Assembly (NCBI GenBank): GCA_017590115.1
Contig: JAGGNK010013559.1
Location: forward strand, 1,926,305-1,990,304
DNA: 64,000 nucleotides
Source: Montifringilla adamsi
Lineage: Eukaryota > Chordata > Aves > Passeriformes > Passeridae
Reading direction: 5' to 3'
Shown piece after piece: positions 34,201 through 43,081 of this stretch. Positions within the stretch are counted from its first letter, which is position 1. Every line of letters starts with the position of its first letter. Made by a program: the position numbers and the translations under genes. Under the pieces are notes generated by a model. The model saw nothing but the letters and a program-made list of their open reading frames with translations, was not told where the DNA came from and ran no database searches.

Positions 34201-36880
34201 AGGAAGGGGACACTGGTGGCCTGAGTGCTGAGCAGGCAGCCCCCGGCCACCAGCCCGGCCCCGAGGATGGAGGTCGGCCGCTCTCCCAGGCGCCGGCACA
34301 CCACGGCCACCAGCGGGGCTGCAAGGCAAACAGGGGCACAGCTCAGGCTCAGTGTGACAAAGGCTGCTTTGGCAGGGCTTGGGGACCTGGTTGGGACCAC
34401 TGGGAAGCCTCGGGAGGCAGGGGGTGACAGGGGGTGTGGAGAGGTTAGTGTTCAGCAGAGAGGCTTTGCCTGGACCCTGAGCTCGGGGAGTGGGCAGGGA
34501 AGGAGGCAAAGCCCAAAGGTTCAGCTCTCCTGAGCCTCCTTCCTCAATCACACCGTGCCCAGCAGCTCCAAGGTATTCCACAGCTGGCACAAATGTTGTT
34601 TGCTCTGGAGCTGTACAATAAACCTGCAGTGAAGTTCAGGGGATCCCAGAATGGTTTGGGTTGGAAGGGACCTTAAACCTCATCCAGTCCCAGCCCTGCC
34701 ATGGCAGGGACACCTTCCACTAGCCCAAATTGCTCCAAGCCCCATCCAGCCTGGCCTTGGACACTTCCAGGGATCCAGGGGCAGCCACAGCTGCTCTGGG
34801 CACCCTGTGCCAGAGCCTGCCCACCCTCACAGGAAAGGATTTCTTCCCAATTTCCAATTTTTTCCCCCTATCCCATCTGAATGGCCCAGTGTTTACAGCA
34901 CACTCCTGCTCAGACACGTGTGGGTGTCAGCCACGTACAGGGGGTGTGGATGGGTTAGTGTTCAGCAGAGAGGCTTTGCCTGGACCCTGAGCTCGGGGAG
35001 TGGGCAGGGAAGGAGGCAAAGCCCAAAGGTTCAGCTCTCCTGAGCCTCCTTCCTCAATCACACCGTGCCCAGCAGCTCCAAGGTATTCCACAGCTGGCAC
35101 AAATGTTGTTTGCTCTGGAGCTGTACAATAAACCTGCAGTGAAGTTCAGGGGATCCCAGAATGGTTTGGGTTGGAAGGGACCTTAAACCTCATCCAGTCC
35201 CAGCCCTGCCATGGCAGGGACACCTTCCACTAGCCCAAATTGCTCCAAGCCCCATCCAGCCTGGCCTTGGACACTTCCAGGGATCCAGGGGCAGCCACAG
35301 CTGCTCTGGGCACCCTGTGCCAGAGCCTGCCCACCCTCACAGGAAAGGATTTCTTCCCAATTTCCAATTTTTTCCCCCTATCCCATCTGAATGGCCCAGT
35401 GTTTACAGCACACTCCTGCTCAGACACGTGTGGGTGTCAGCCACGTCCAGTCTGGAGCAGTCTGGAATGGGAACTGGATGCACAGAGCAGCCTCAGTGGC
35501 CCAGGTCAGCCAGGGCTGCAGCAGCCCCAGCCCGGGGACAGCAGCTCACCTCCCAGGAAGCGCAGGGAGGACATGATGGAACCGATCCAGCTGAGCTGCT
35601 CCGAAGATCCCCCCATCTCATCTCGGAAAGCCACGAAGAAAATCCCAAAGGTCTTGAGCATCCCCATCACCAGCACATTGACCTGAGTTGAGAGGGGGTG
35701 GAGGTGAGGTGCCACAGGGTGTCGGGAGCGAGGAAAAGCTTTTCCTTCTGCTTCTTTTGTGGTGGTGTGGGAGAAACAAATGGGGACACTTGAACTGGTG
35801 CTGGGGAATGGCAGCAGGGTGGGCTGGTCGTGGCTGAGCTGCAGTTTGGTCTCAGTAGACCCTCAGAAAACACTCTGAAAACTCACTTTCCAAAGGAAAG
35901 GAACAAAGTTTCTCTCCCTTTCCCTTTCCCTTTCCCTCCCATCCTAGAGCTCAGCTCTTGTAGGATGCTTTTACCTTTGAAGTTACTTTTTAGTACTGCA
36001 GCAATGGTCAAAATGGATCAGTCTGGAGATCACTGGGAGGTGATGAGGGGTGAGGGCAGCAGGGATGGATGTTAACTGGGGCAGTTTCCCAGGATTTCTC
36101 TGCCACAGGGGCAAAGGACAGGCAGTCTGTGTCCTGAATTTTAACTCCTGTTGTGTCCCTGGTGGCAGGTGGTTAATGATTGGCAGTGAGTTACTCGGGG
36201 TGGATTTGAAGGGGGGAAAGCTTTCCTAGCTTGGGGCACGGTGCCTTCTTTACAATTGGACTCAGTGACCTTAAAAGTCTTCTCCAAGCTTCACAATTCC
36301 TTGATTCATTAGTGGTGGGAAGAGAAAGCCTGGGGCACAGAGAATTAGTGCCTTTAAGTGGTGTTGAGGTGCCAGGTCCTCCCAGAGAGCACCTGAAAGC
36401 GTGTGCTGCTCCCAGGCAGTGCCTGGCTCCCACCTCACTGCCCGAGGTGGGATCATGCCCTTGCCGAGGGGACAGGACACCCCTCTGGGGTTTGACACTC
36501 CCGTAGTGATGTGTTTGAGTAGGGAAAAGTCATCCTGGCAAGGGGACCCTCCTGTCCATCACTGAGGTGTTTGCAGGGGGCATTCCACAGGGAATGGCAT
36601 GGCTGGGGTGTCCCCTGGGATGGCTGGGGTGTGCCGTGGGATGGCTGGGCTGTGCCCTGGCATGGCTGGGGTCAGCCTGTGCTGTGCTCTGGGCGAGGCT
36701 GGAGATCCCCCTGCCCCTGCCCCAGCCCCGGGAGGGTTTGGTTCATTCCCCGCTTACCAGGAAGAAGTGAAACACCACTCCCCACGCCCACCCTCTGCCT
36801 GCTGCTCCTGTGCCTCGGCTCTTCCCAGGGGATGGAGCCTCCGGAGCCTCCAGCTCTTCATCCTCCTTCCCTTCTCCTGC
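22247..36880 (-). CDS. SLC16A4: SLC16A4 (monocarboxylate transporter 5), spliced
   Basis: This is a twelve-helix major-facilitator membrane protein of the MCT family; MCT5 is an orphan whose substrate is not established. Coding exons on the minus strand, with consensus splice sites and matching phases, are 36758 upward (first), 35550-35682, 34175-34318, 32763-32924, 31315-31857, 28393-28604, 27041-27134 and 22247-22389 (stop TGA at 22247-22249). After exon 1 these give 476 residues. Matching family segments include [69 protein letters not shown] and [10 protein letters not shown]. The 543-bp exon carries the long Ser/Pro/Glu-rich cytoplasmic loop between helices 6 and 7. The start codon is not found. 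The conserved '[12 protein letters not shown]' is preceded in frame by acidic sequence without Met, so an upstream exon is likely (possible acceptor at 36880). LAMTOR5 lies next door in the same orientation, and RBM15 is convergent. Confidence 0.95.
23510..23905. repeat. 15-bp minisatellite in the last SLC16A4 intron
   Basis: About 26 copies of a roughly 15-bp unit 'gggatccatcccctgctg' and its variants 'aggatccacaccctgct' follow each other. Because the period is a multiple of three, all frames on both strands stay open and translate into repeated peptides. These are not genes. Nearly every unit carries a GGATCC palindrome. Confidence 0.95.
25826..26390 (-). mobile_element. CR1 LINE fragment (reverse)
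   Basis: A CR1 tail on the minus strand. Read forward it begins at its 3' end 'gatggtttggattggaaagg' and continues through 'cagcctggccttggacactt' (about 25927) and 'tctccagctctcctggagcc' (about 26110) to 'ggctcagcccaggagc' (about 26302). It lies in the last intron of SLC16A4. Confidence 0.85.
27272..27690 (-). repeat. Left copy of an intragenic duplication ending in CR1
   Basis: About 235 bp of non-CR1 sequence plus a CR1 3' end is repeated almost exactly 5088 bp further right (32360-32754). The match starts abruptly at 'agctgcagctttggaagg' and covers both the unique part and the CR1 part. The unit therefore moved as DNA after the CR1 insertion, not by independent CR1 insertions. The CR1 portion (from about 27505) reads on the minus strand. 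Confidence 0.9.
27775..28115. repeat. About 42-bp tandem repeat grown from CR1 sequence
   Basis: Eight diverged copies of a unit like 'ctcctggatcccctttagct' plus 'ctggaaggggctctaagg' run to the normal CR1 continuation at 28115 ('gagccttctcctctccaggc'). In intact CR1 copies this motif occurs once, so one internal CR1 segment has been amplified inside the element. Confidence 0.85.
28645..29775. repeat. 1.1-kb AT-rich satellite-like block in an SLC16A4 intron
   Basis: This extremely AT-rich block starts about 40 bp upstream (in the gene sense) of the exon at 28393-28604. Its left half is a tandem array. A unit starting 'tttaaattctgttatttctag' and containing 'catataaatttattagatat' begins near 28648, 28841, 28970 and 29122, spaced 129-193 bp apart. 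The right half is decayed AT sequence without clear period. The open frame at 29463-29831 is compositional only. Confidence 0.85.
30485..30960. repeat. 39-bp minisatellite with higher-order structure
   Basis: About ten copies of a unit built on 'accaggcatgggtttgattt' and 'ttggggagtgtgcctt' are present. A non-repeat cassette, 'ttattccccacttgggaggt' plus 'ggatgtgccaatcc', interrupts the array at about 30730 and again at about 30930. This shows that a block of several units plus the cassette was duplicated as a larger unit. Confidence 0.9.
32360..32754 (-). repeat. Right copy of the intragenic duplication; ends 9 bp from a splice donor
   Basis: A near-identical copy of 27272-27690, including its minus-strand CR1 tail (from about 32595). 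The CR1 match stops at 'gcaccctgtgcc' (32754), and the SLC16A4 exon ends at 32763, so only about 8 intronic bases on the donor side are not repeat-derived. Confidence 0.9.
32935..33330. repeat. SLC16A4: Tandem array derived from an SLC16A4 splice acceptor and exon start
   Basis: The exon at 32763-32924 begins on the minus strand with GGGATGGGCTTTGCCTGC. Immediately upstream in the gene sense, the string 'aggcaaagcccatccctg' (its reverse complement, including the acceptor AG) recurs near 32959, 33030, 33098 and 33304. Each copy is followed by a variant of 'ggaagggggaaa' and 'ataagaggctccca'. The unit is about 70 bp. None of the extra copies continues into the rest of the exon. Confidence 0.85.
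33117..33250. repeat. Dispersed 130-bp repeat, copy 1
   Basis: This segment, from 'tgtggagcctggccgggcag' to 'gtgtgggaattggaaaaac', matches 38493-38630 at high identity with small indels. It interrupts the splice-acceptor array. Both copies keep the string TGACTCAGC, which fits AP-1 and antioxidant-response cores. Confidence 0.85.
33820..34135 (-). mobile_element. CR1 LINE 3'-end fragment (reverse)
   Basis: A minus-strand CR1 tail of the subfamily with 'cacagacacccccaaatccc' near 33886, 'agcaccctctgggggaagaa' near 33997 and 'cctcttctccagctgaac' near 34090. It lies in an SLC16A4 intron about 40 bp from an exon. Confidence 0.85.
34431..35450. repeat. Exact 510-bp tandem duplication
   Basis: Bases 34431-34940 and 34941-35450 are virtually identical over the whole 510-bp unit, which includes a minus-strand CR1 tail (about 34651-34890 and 35161-35400). 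The only differences I see are at the edges. The junction is head-to-tail without extra bases. Such identity means either a very recent duplication or an assembly artefact. It lies in the SLC16A4 intron between exons 34175-34318 and 35550-35682. Confidence 0.9.
35918..35938. repeat. (CCCTTT)n pyrimidine microsatellite
   Basis: About three to four tandem copies of the hexamer CCCTTT form a pure pyrimidine run. Confidence 0.85.
36598..36672. repeat. 20-21-bp tandem repeat
   Basis: Four copies of a unit like 'atggctggggtgtgccctgg' lie just downstream (in the gene sense) of the first SLC16A4 coding exon. Confidence 0.85.
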
Positions 36881-36933
36881 TGGTGAGAGCGTCAGGACAC
36901 GTGAACACCTTCCAGTGCTCCTGTTCCCACTCC

Positions 36934-37003
36934 CAACCATTCCCATTCCAAACCATTCCCAGCAATTCCCAGCAATTCCCAACCATTCCCAGCGATTCCC
37001 TGG
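36934..37003. repeat. About 12-bp tandem repeat
   Basis: Five to six copies of a unit like 'cattcccagcaa' are present. It produces an apparent N-terminal extension of the SLC16A4 exon 1 frame (repeated Trp/Gly/Ile residues), which is not credible protein. Confidence 0.8.
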
Positions 37004-37389
37004 AGCCTTAGGGCAATGCCTGGGGCAGACACCATGCTCTGCACTCACTTGCGTGATGCTTCCATGAGACTCTCTGACAATTCCAATTATTCCTGTCTGG
37101 AAACAGTTTCATATTCTTTCTCATTCCCACCAAATTACTGTAGCCACTTCAGCTTTAAGGACAGGCGAGTGCCTTAGTGCTGCTTTGGCAGTTTGGCTGT
37201 GCCAGAAGCCCGGGGGTCACTGCCTGCATCCACCTCGGAGCTCTCTGCCAGCTCTTCCACTCCAGCTTTCTGTTTCCATCCTCTCACCCACCCCGTGCCT
37301 CTGGCAGAGGCAGGATCCTGCCCGGGGGAGCAGCTGGACCCCAGAGCACCGGGGCTGATGATCTGGGACTCTTCCTTACCGCCTTGCAT

Positions 37390-38270
37390 GCTGGCAAATC
37401 CTCCCCGGGACACTCGACAGCAAACAGGAATCTCTTCAGAGCCTCTTCAGTCTCTTCAGAGCCTCTTCATCTGCCCCAGAGATTAAATCCCCCCTTCCTG
37501 GCTCGGCAGCCCAGAGTCTGCTGCTTCATTCCCACGCGGTGAGGATGGTGCTGAGCAGGACATGGAGCCTGGCAAGCGCTGGGGGGACGGACCCATCCTC
37601 CTCCTCCTCCTCCTCCTCTTCCTCCTCCTCCTCCTGAAGCCCCAAGGCCGGGAGTCCCTCCCCTTGCCCAGCTGGGAACAGGAAACCCGGGGCGTTTGGA
37701 GCAGAAATCCTGTAGGGAAGGAAAAGGAGGGGGAGCCTGCAAAGTTCTCAGCCCGAGGGAAACTCCGATCCCGCCCGAGCAGAGCCGGGCTGGCTGGGCT
37801 GGAGCCGGGCCCGGGCTGCTGCTGCCTGCCGGGGAGCAGAGCCCTGTCCCTGCCCGTCCTGCACGGCCCCCGGCCGGGAGCGGCAGCACTGAGGGGACAG
37901 GCTGGAAAACTGGGAGTTCTGCAGCTGGGCAGGGCAGCCGCGCTGCTTCAGCCCGGGCTCGGCTCCCTGCCTGCCCCGGAAACCTGCCCGAGCTCCTGGG
38001 CGAGCACACCCCGCTCTTCCCCTGGCCTGCCACCCCCGTCCTTCCTGAGGGGACAGAAACCCGAGCAGGGGGGACAGTGGTGCTCTCTGCTCTCCCTTGC
38101 TCTCCCTTTCTTCCTGAGGGGACAGAAACCCGAGCCGTGGGGACAGTGGTGCTCTCTGCTCTCCCCGGCACACAGTGACAAAGCTGCGTCCTCCTGGTGC
38201 AGCCCAGGATCTCTGGGAGCCTGTGGAGGAGCTGTCCCTACAGCAGGGTTTAAACATGTACTCTGAGCTT
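37390..38270 (-). promoter_or_regulatory. GC-rich region, candidate SLC16A4 promoter / 5' exon
   Basis: A GC-rich segment lies upstream of the first recognised SLC16A4 exon. It has a (TCC)n tract at about 37597-37636, and a short duplicated block 'ttcctgaggggacagaaacc' near 38042 and 38111. Long open frames on both strands follow from composition. Position and composition suit a promoter with a non-coding or start-codon exon, but I cannot place a transcription start. Confidence 0.35.
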
Positions 38271-38492
38271 TATTTAGGCAGGATCAGGTCTGTAGTGAGG
38301 GTGGTTCAAGGGCCTGGAGGAGCGGGCAGAGGGGCAGCAGCACCTGCACTCAGAGCTGTTGGATGCCCAGCTCCAGCTGCTGCCAGCCCGGTGGGATGGA
38401 AGGAGAGGGGAGCAGCAGTGCCCAGGGCCACCACAGAGCTTGGACAAGCCAAGATCAGGGCTCCAGTGCAGGTGGACACTGAGCTGGGAGGG

Positions 38493-38630
38493 AGTGTGGA
38501 GCCTGGCAGGGCAGGGGCTGCTCCTGGGAGCTGTGACTGTCACTGCCCAACGGAGCTGCTCCGAGGAGTAAAGTCAGAGCAGTGACATTGTCATTTCACT
38601 GACTCAGCCCAGGTGTGGGAATTGGAAAAA
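38493..38630. repeat. Dispersed 130-bp repeat, copy 2
   Basis: Homologous to 33117-33250 ('cactgcccaacggagctgct' plus 'ccgaggagtaaagt' is shared exactly). It contains TGACTCAGC at about 38600. Confidence 0.85.
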
Positions 38631-38639
38631 CTTCATAGA

Positions 38640-39110
38640 CACTGAAAGATTTGATTTACAGCCTTGGGAGAAGCTTAAATTTATGTAAAACTACAATAAA
38701 CAGATATTAAGCAGAAAAATCATAAACTTATGTTTCTATAGTTGTAAGTAAGAATATGCCTTAAGTAAATGAGAAAATGTACTGATAAGATGGTGAAAGG
38801 TTTATAGTGTAGTAATGTAATAGTATAGAGCAGCTTGGGAGTTTAGAAGTCATAATAGAAACATTAAGTTAAAACTTGTGAGTTAAAAGCCCATTAAAGT
38901 ACCTGCAGTGCAGCAGAAGTAAATAAAGGTGATAAATAGAAAAACAAAATAAATCCTGTGGCCTTTTCTATTGGTTTAGAAAGTTCTATATTGCCTTATA
39001 ACAAAAAATCTTGTGCTACTCTTGAGCTATGGCTGACTGCTTGCTCCTCTGAAATCTCACAGCCTCTAAGACTGATGTTTATCTCAGCAATAAATCGTTC
39101 CTAGCATGAA
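38640..39110. mobile_element. Possible decayed LTR
   Basis: An AT-rich segment with several AATAAA signals, ending 'gatgtttatctcagcaataa' near 39094. The layout (AT-rich body, poly(A) signals, then 'gctatggctgactgcttgct' type sequence) resembles a passerine LTR. No terminal TG/CA pair or target duplication could be fixed, so the call is tentative. Confidence 0.35.
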
Positions 39111-39614
39111 AAGTCCCATCCCTTCATTTCTAGCAGTGACAATGATACCCAAGTTTTCCCTCGTGCTCTGCTCTGAAACTCCCCTTCCCCTTCCTGCAGC
39201 TGCAGCCCAGCTCCTTTTCCCTCCCCAGCACACAGGAACCATTGGGGTGTAGCAGCTCCCCCACCTTTTTGCAGGATTGTTTCCCTGCAGCATTTCAAAG
39301 CAAGAGGGCCCTGGATTTGTGGGGACATTGCCAAGATCCCTGTGCAGCTCCCAGGGTCCTGGCAGGGCCAGGTTTGAACTTCAACCCAAGGCACAGTGAG
39401 CAAGAACTCCCACAGAATGTTTAACTTGAGGAGGTGAAATGTTTCCTAGGAGAAATTCCTCGGAAAGCTTTTGTACCTTTCCTACAGAGGAGCCTCCATG
39501 AGTTCCAATCTTTCTCCAGAGAAATGCTAATGAAGGCAGTGGGAGCAGTTACCTTGGCAGGCCCAGCTCTCCCAGCCAGAGCAAAGAGGAGGAAGGAAGG
39601 TTTTTTACAGGTCA

Positions 39615-39620
39615 TTTATT
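39615..39620 (-). terminator. LAMTOR5: LAMTOR5 poly(A) signal
   Basis: TTTATT on the + strand gives AATAAA on the coding strand, 236 bp past the LAMTOR5 stop. It is the first perfect signal downstream, so it probably defines the 3' UTR end. Confidence 0.7.
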
Positions 39621-39855
39621 GATTTCTCCAAGAAATGAGGCCCCCAAATACAGCAGGGAGGATCTGCTTGTTACAGGGTCTGGGGGTGTGCCCACGCTTC
39701 ACCCTCAGCAGCACAAGGGCTGAAATGTGAGCTGGAGAGCCAGGGAGCTGCCCAGGAGCTGGTGAGAGGGAGGGAGAGCCTTCATCCCAGGTGTGGAGCT
39801 CCAGAGGGAGGTGGCAGTGCAGGGAGGAGCCGGGAGCAGAGCTGGTCCCCAGGGC

Positions 39856-41437
39856 TCAGGACAGCAGCTTGTGCACTGCCACGGTGATGCTGTCGTGCTT
39901 CTGGATCATGATGTTCCTGCAGCAAGGAGAAAGGGCTGAGGGAGGGCAGCAGCAGCTGGGGGTGGAATGTGGGCAGGGGAATCACTGAGCAGCCCCATCC
40001 CTGTCCCATCCCATCCCCATCCCCAGCCCCATCCCCCTCGGCTGCTCCATCTCCCCACTCTGTGAGCAGTGATGGAGATGTCCCTGCTGCCCCACTGACT
40101 GACAGGCTCTGTCACCTACAGGGACCCCAGGATTTGTCACCCATGGGACCCCAGGATTTGTCACCCATGGGACCCCAGGCTCTGTCACCCACAGGAACCC
40201 CAGGATTTGTCACCCACAGGGACCCCAGGATTTGTCACCCACAGGGACCCCAGGCCCTGTCACCCCCAGGGATCCCAAGGGGGGAAGAGCTCCTGAGCTG
40301 CAGTAACCACCAGCCCCTGAAAGGCTTCCTTCCCCCTGCTTTTACCTCCCCATCAACCCAGGGACCGTGCCTGTGGCAGTGCCTCCCCCCACGGCTGCTC
40401 CAGACCAGGAGCTGCTCCAGGATCTGTCTCCAGGAGCTGGCAGGGCTGGGGAAGGCAGGGGGGCCAGCAGCAGCTGCAGGCTGGGGCCTCACCCGCTGTC
40501 AGACTCCAGGCACACCACGGGCGTGTCGGTGGGGTCCGAGGTGAGCTTGGCCGCCTGCTGGGCCAGCACTGAGATGATGCCAGCATGCTCATCCGACAGG
40601 GTGCCCCTGCCTGTGGGGAGCCACGGACAACCCCTGTGCCAGGGCAGTGCTCTGTGACAGGCCTGGCTGCCCCCAGGCCCGGGGGGTGTCCTGCCCTGGC
40701 CATTTCCTTCCCAGCTCCATTTCCCTCCCTGGTCCTGCCCCAGCCATTTCCCTCTCTGGTTCTACCCTGACCCACTTCCCTCCCTGGGGGCTGACTCAGT
40801 GTCTCCCCAAATGGTTCCTCTTCCTCCACCAAAGACCCTGAACTGAGGTGTCAGGAAGAGCTGGCCCCGGTAGGCACAGACAGGTGGTGGCCCTTGGGGA
40901 CACCCGAAGGTGGGGACAGGGCAGGGCAGGGGTCCCCAGAGTGATGCAGGACAGGGCACCCCCGGGTACCCCCAGCTGGGGAGGGTCTGTAGGGCCGGGC
41001 TGGTGCCCCCATCCCCATCCTGGGGAGCCCCTCAAAGGGAATGGGCAGGACTGGGGCACCCCAACCCCCCGTGGGGCAGGCCACGTGCCCTCAGCCCTGG
41101 GAACCCTCACTGCAGACGGGCAGGGCCGGCTGCCCCCAGCCCCAGGAGGCCTCTGAGGGACCGGGCAGTGCCAGGAGCCCCCCCCGGTGCCCCCCGCGGT
41201 GCCCCCAGGCCGGGAGCTGCCTCACTCACAGCCCAGGTTGAGCCCCTGCGAGTCGGTGCACAGCACGCCCACCACGGCCGGGCTCTTCATGCTGGGGGCG
41301 ACAGCGGCGCTCAGAGCCCGGGTCACGCCCGGGTCACGCCCGGGACACGCCCGGGACACGCCCGGCTCCCCTCAGCCCCCGGCCGTCCCTCTGTCCCCTC
41401 ACGTCTCCTCCAGGTGCTGTTCCAGCGTTCCCTCCAT
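39856..41437 (-). CDS. LAMTOR5: LAMTOR5, Ragulator complex subunit (HBXIP), spliced
   Basis: LAMTOR5 is a small roadblock/longin-fold protein. In studied vertebrates it is one of five Ragulator subunits that anchor Rag GTPases on lysosomes for amino-acid activation of mTORC1. Four minus-strand coding exons, 41403-41437, 41230-41291, 40493-40610 and 39856-39916, total 276 bp and encode 91 residues, the same length I recall for the human short form. The translation starts [16 protein letters not shown] and includes the conserved [42 protein letters not shown] and [14 protein letters not shown]. All splice sites are GT-AG and every split codon rejoins correctly. The start is the short-form ATG at 41435-41437; the longer human N-terminus was not found. 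SLC16A4 lies downstream in the same orientation. Confidence 0.97.
40110..40275. repeat. About 25-bp minisatellite in LAMTOR5 intron 3
   Basis: Six to seven copies of a unit like 'gggaccccaggatttgtcac' plus 'ccatg/ccacag' are present. Some open frames through it are artefacts of the period. Confidence 0.9.
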
Positions 41438-41910
41438 CGCCCCTCGCCTCCACTTCCGCGCCGCCCACGTGACCCCCGCGACGGCGGCTCCGCGGGGCCA
41501 AAAGCTCTCGGGGCGCGCTCGGCTCCGCGGGGATGCCCCGATTTGGGGACGCCCCAAAATCCACCGGTACCGAGACCCCCGGACCCCGCCGTGCCACCCC
41601 CCCGGCACCATGCCAGAGCCCGGGTCACGCCCGGGTCACGCCCGGGACACGCCCGGCTCCCCTCAGCCCCCGGCCCGTGTCCCCTGTCTCCCCCCGTGCG
41701 GGGAACACCCCCAGTGTCTCCCGTGTCCTCCCATGTCCCTCCGTGTCCCCCCATGTTCCCCGTGCTCCCATATGCCTCCGACTCCATGTCCCCCCATGTT
41801 CGCTCGGGGCGCGCTCGGCTCCGCGGGGATGCCCCGATTTGGGGACGCCCCAAAATCCACCGGTACCGAGACCCCCGGACCCCGCCGTGCCACCCCCCCG
41901 GCACCATGCC
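41312..41910. repeat. LAMTOR5: About 300-bp partial duplication of the LAMTOR5 promoter / first exon region
   Basis: Two blocks are each present twice in the same order. Block A is 'cagagcccgggtcacgcccg' (41312 and 41614, offset 302). Block B is 'ctcggggcgcgctcggctcc' (41507 and 41803, offset 296), which continues for about 105 bp through 'aaaatccaccggtaccgaga' to 'cggcaccatgcc'. The copy next to LAMTOR5 contains exon 1 (41403-41437). In the distal copy the middle is replaced by unrelated C/T-rich sequence, so the start codon is not duplicated. Confidence 0.9.
41438..41530 (-). promoter_or_regulatory. LAMTOR5: LAMTOR5 core promoter with CLEAR-like E-box and ETS site
   Basis: The CpG-rich region just upstream of the LAMTOR5 start holds CACGTGAC at 41466-41473. 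On the coding strand this reads GTCACGTG, matching eight of ten bases of the TFEB/CLEAR element. An ETS-type CTTCCG lies near 41454. Both are within about 40 bp of the start codon. There is no TATA box. Function is inferred from motif and gene role only. Confidence 0.5.
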
Positions 41911-42099
41911 CGGGTGGCTCGCAGCAAACCCGCCCCCCCAATCAGCTCTCCCCCAGTGGCTGTTTTCCCTCAGAGCACGCGGCACAGTTGCGATATTTGG
42001 GTTTTTTCCCTTATTTTTCTCGATTTTCTCCTCCAGTTGCGTCCCTCCCTCCTCGCAGCGCCGCCCGGGCTTTGCAGAGCCGAAGGAAATTCAAGTGGG

Positions 42100-42771
42100 G
42101 TTTTAATTTTAATTTAATTTTCCTGGATTCTCCGTGTTGCAGACGTGGTTTCACAAATCCCTTCCCCAAGTGTTGGCTCCTGGGTGCTTCCCATCAGTTC
42201 CCACATCCCCTCTTTATTTTATCCAGGAAAAAGCAAGGATGAGACAATGTGAAGAGTGAAAGTGGAGGCAGAAAGTGCTGTAAATGTGGGAGTTTTGCTT
42301 AATTTTTGGACATCTCCCGGTGGAAAATATTACAAATTATTTTCTCTCACCACAACAAAAAGAAACAAAACATTTTAGCAGCTTCTTACCATCCTCATTC
42401 CCGTTCTGGAGGGGCTCCCCAGGCCCCAGGAGTGGGAATTGCCAATCTCCCGGGGGCTTTCAGCTACAGGAGGTGACAATTTAGTGGGAAATCCCTTGAT
42501 GAAATAGAGGGACACCCCCACTGCAGAGCAGGCTGGGCTGGATTCCAGATTGGGAATGGGAGCTGTCCGCAATGAAGGTGGTGGAGAAGCTCTCCTTTCC
42601 TGCATCCCTGCAGGGTTTTTTCTGCAATTTAGCGAAATCCAGGTTTTGCTCCCATAAATGTGCTTTGAGAGCAGCTCAGAAGTGGGGGTTTTGTTAAAAA
42701 AAAAATAGGCAATATTATTTTCCTAGGAAAAATCCTTTTAATTTAGGATTAGGAAATATCCTCTAAACTTC
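42100..42771. other. Interval without recognised features
   Basis: No exon or clear repeat is visible here. The segment lies between the LAMTOR5 promoter region and a run of tandem repeats. Confidence 0.35.
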
Positions 42772-42893
42772 TAGGAAATAGGAAATATCCTAGGGAATAT
42801 ATTTTTAACTTCTAAGAAATAGGAAATATCCCTGGGAATATCCTTTTAACTTACAGGAAATAGGAAATATCCTTGGGAATATCCTTTTAAGTT
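42772..42893. repeat. 41-bp tandem repeat, three copies
   Basis: The unit 'aggaaataggaaatatcc' plus 'tgggaatatccttttaactt' recurs with a 41-bp period (aggaaatatcc near 42780, 42821 and 42862), with a partial copy to the left. Confidence 0.85.
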
Positions 42894-43081
42894 CTCCCTA
42901 GAGGAGCAAAGCTGCCGCGGGGACGGCCGGTGGCAAAGCAGGGACAGGGACAGCCAGCCCGGGCTCTTTGATCGCCGAGCCCCTCCCGGCGGAACGGAGC
43001 CGGAGCCCTCGGGGAACGCGCGGGTCCCGGCGCTGTTTGATGTTCTGCTCCAGGGGGAGGCGGCGGCGAGAGCCACAGCGG

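Noticed and set aside
37467..38266. Two 234-codon open frames on opposite strands
   Set aside because: Low-complexity Ala/Gly/Pro/Leu composition in a GC-rich region. The mirrored pair of frames indicates chance.
40910..42242. Open frames of 398 and 351 codons over the LAMTOR5 promoter, and a 220-codon antisense frame
   Set aside because: They are GC-rich composition plus the duplicated promoter block, and they overlap verified LAMTOR5 exons on the other strand.
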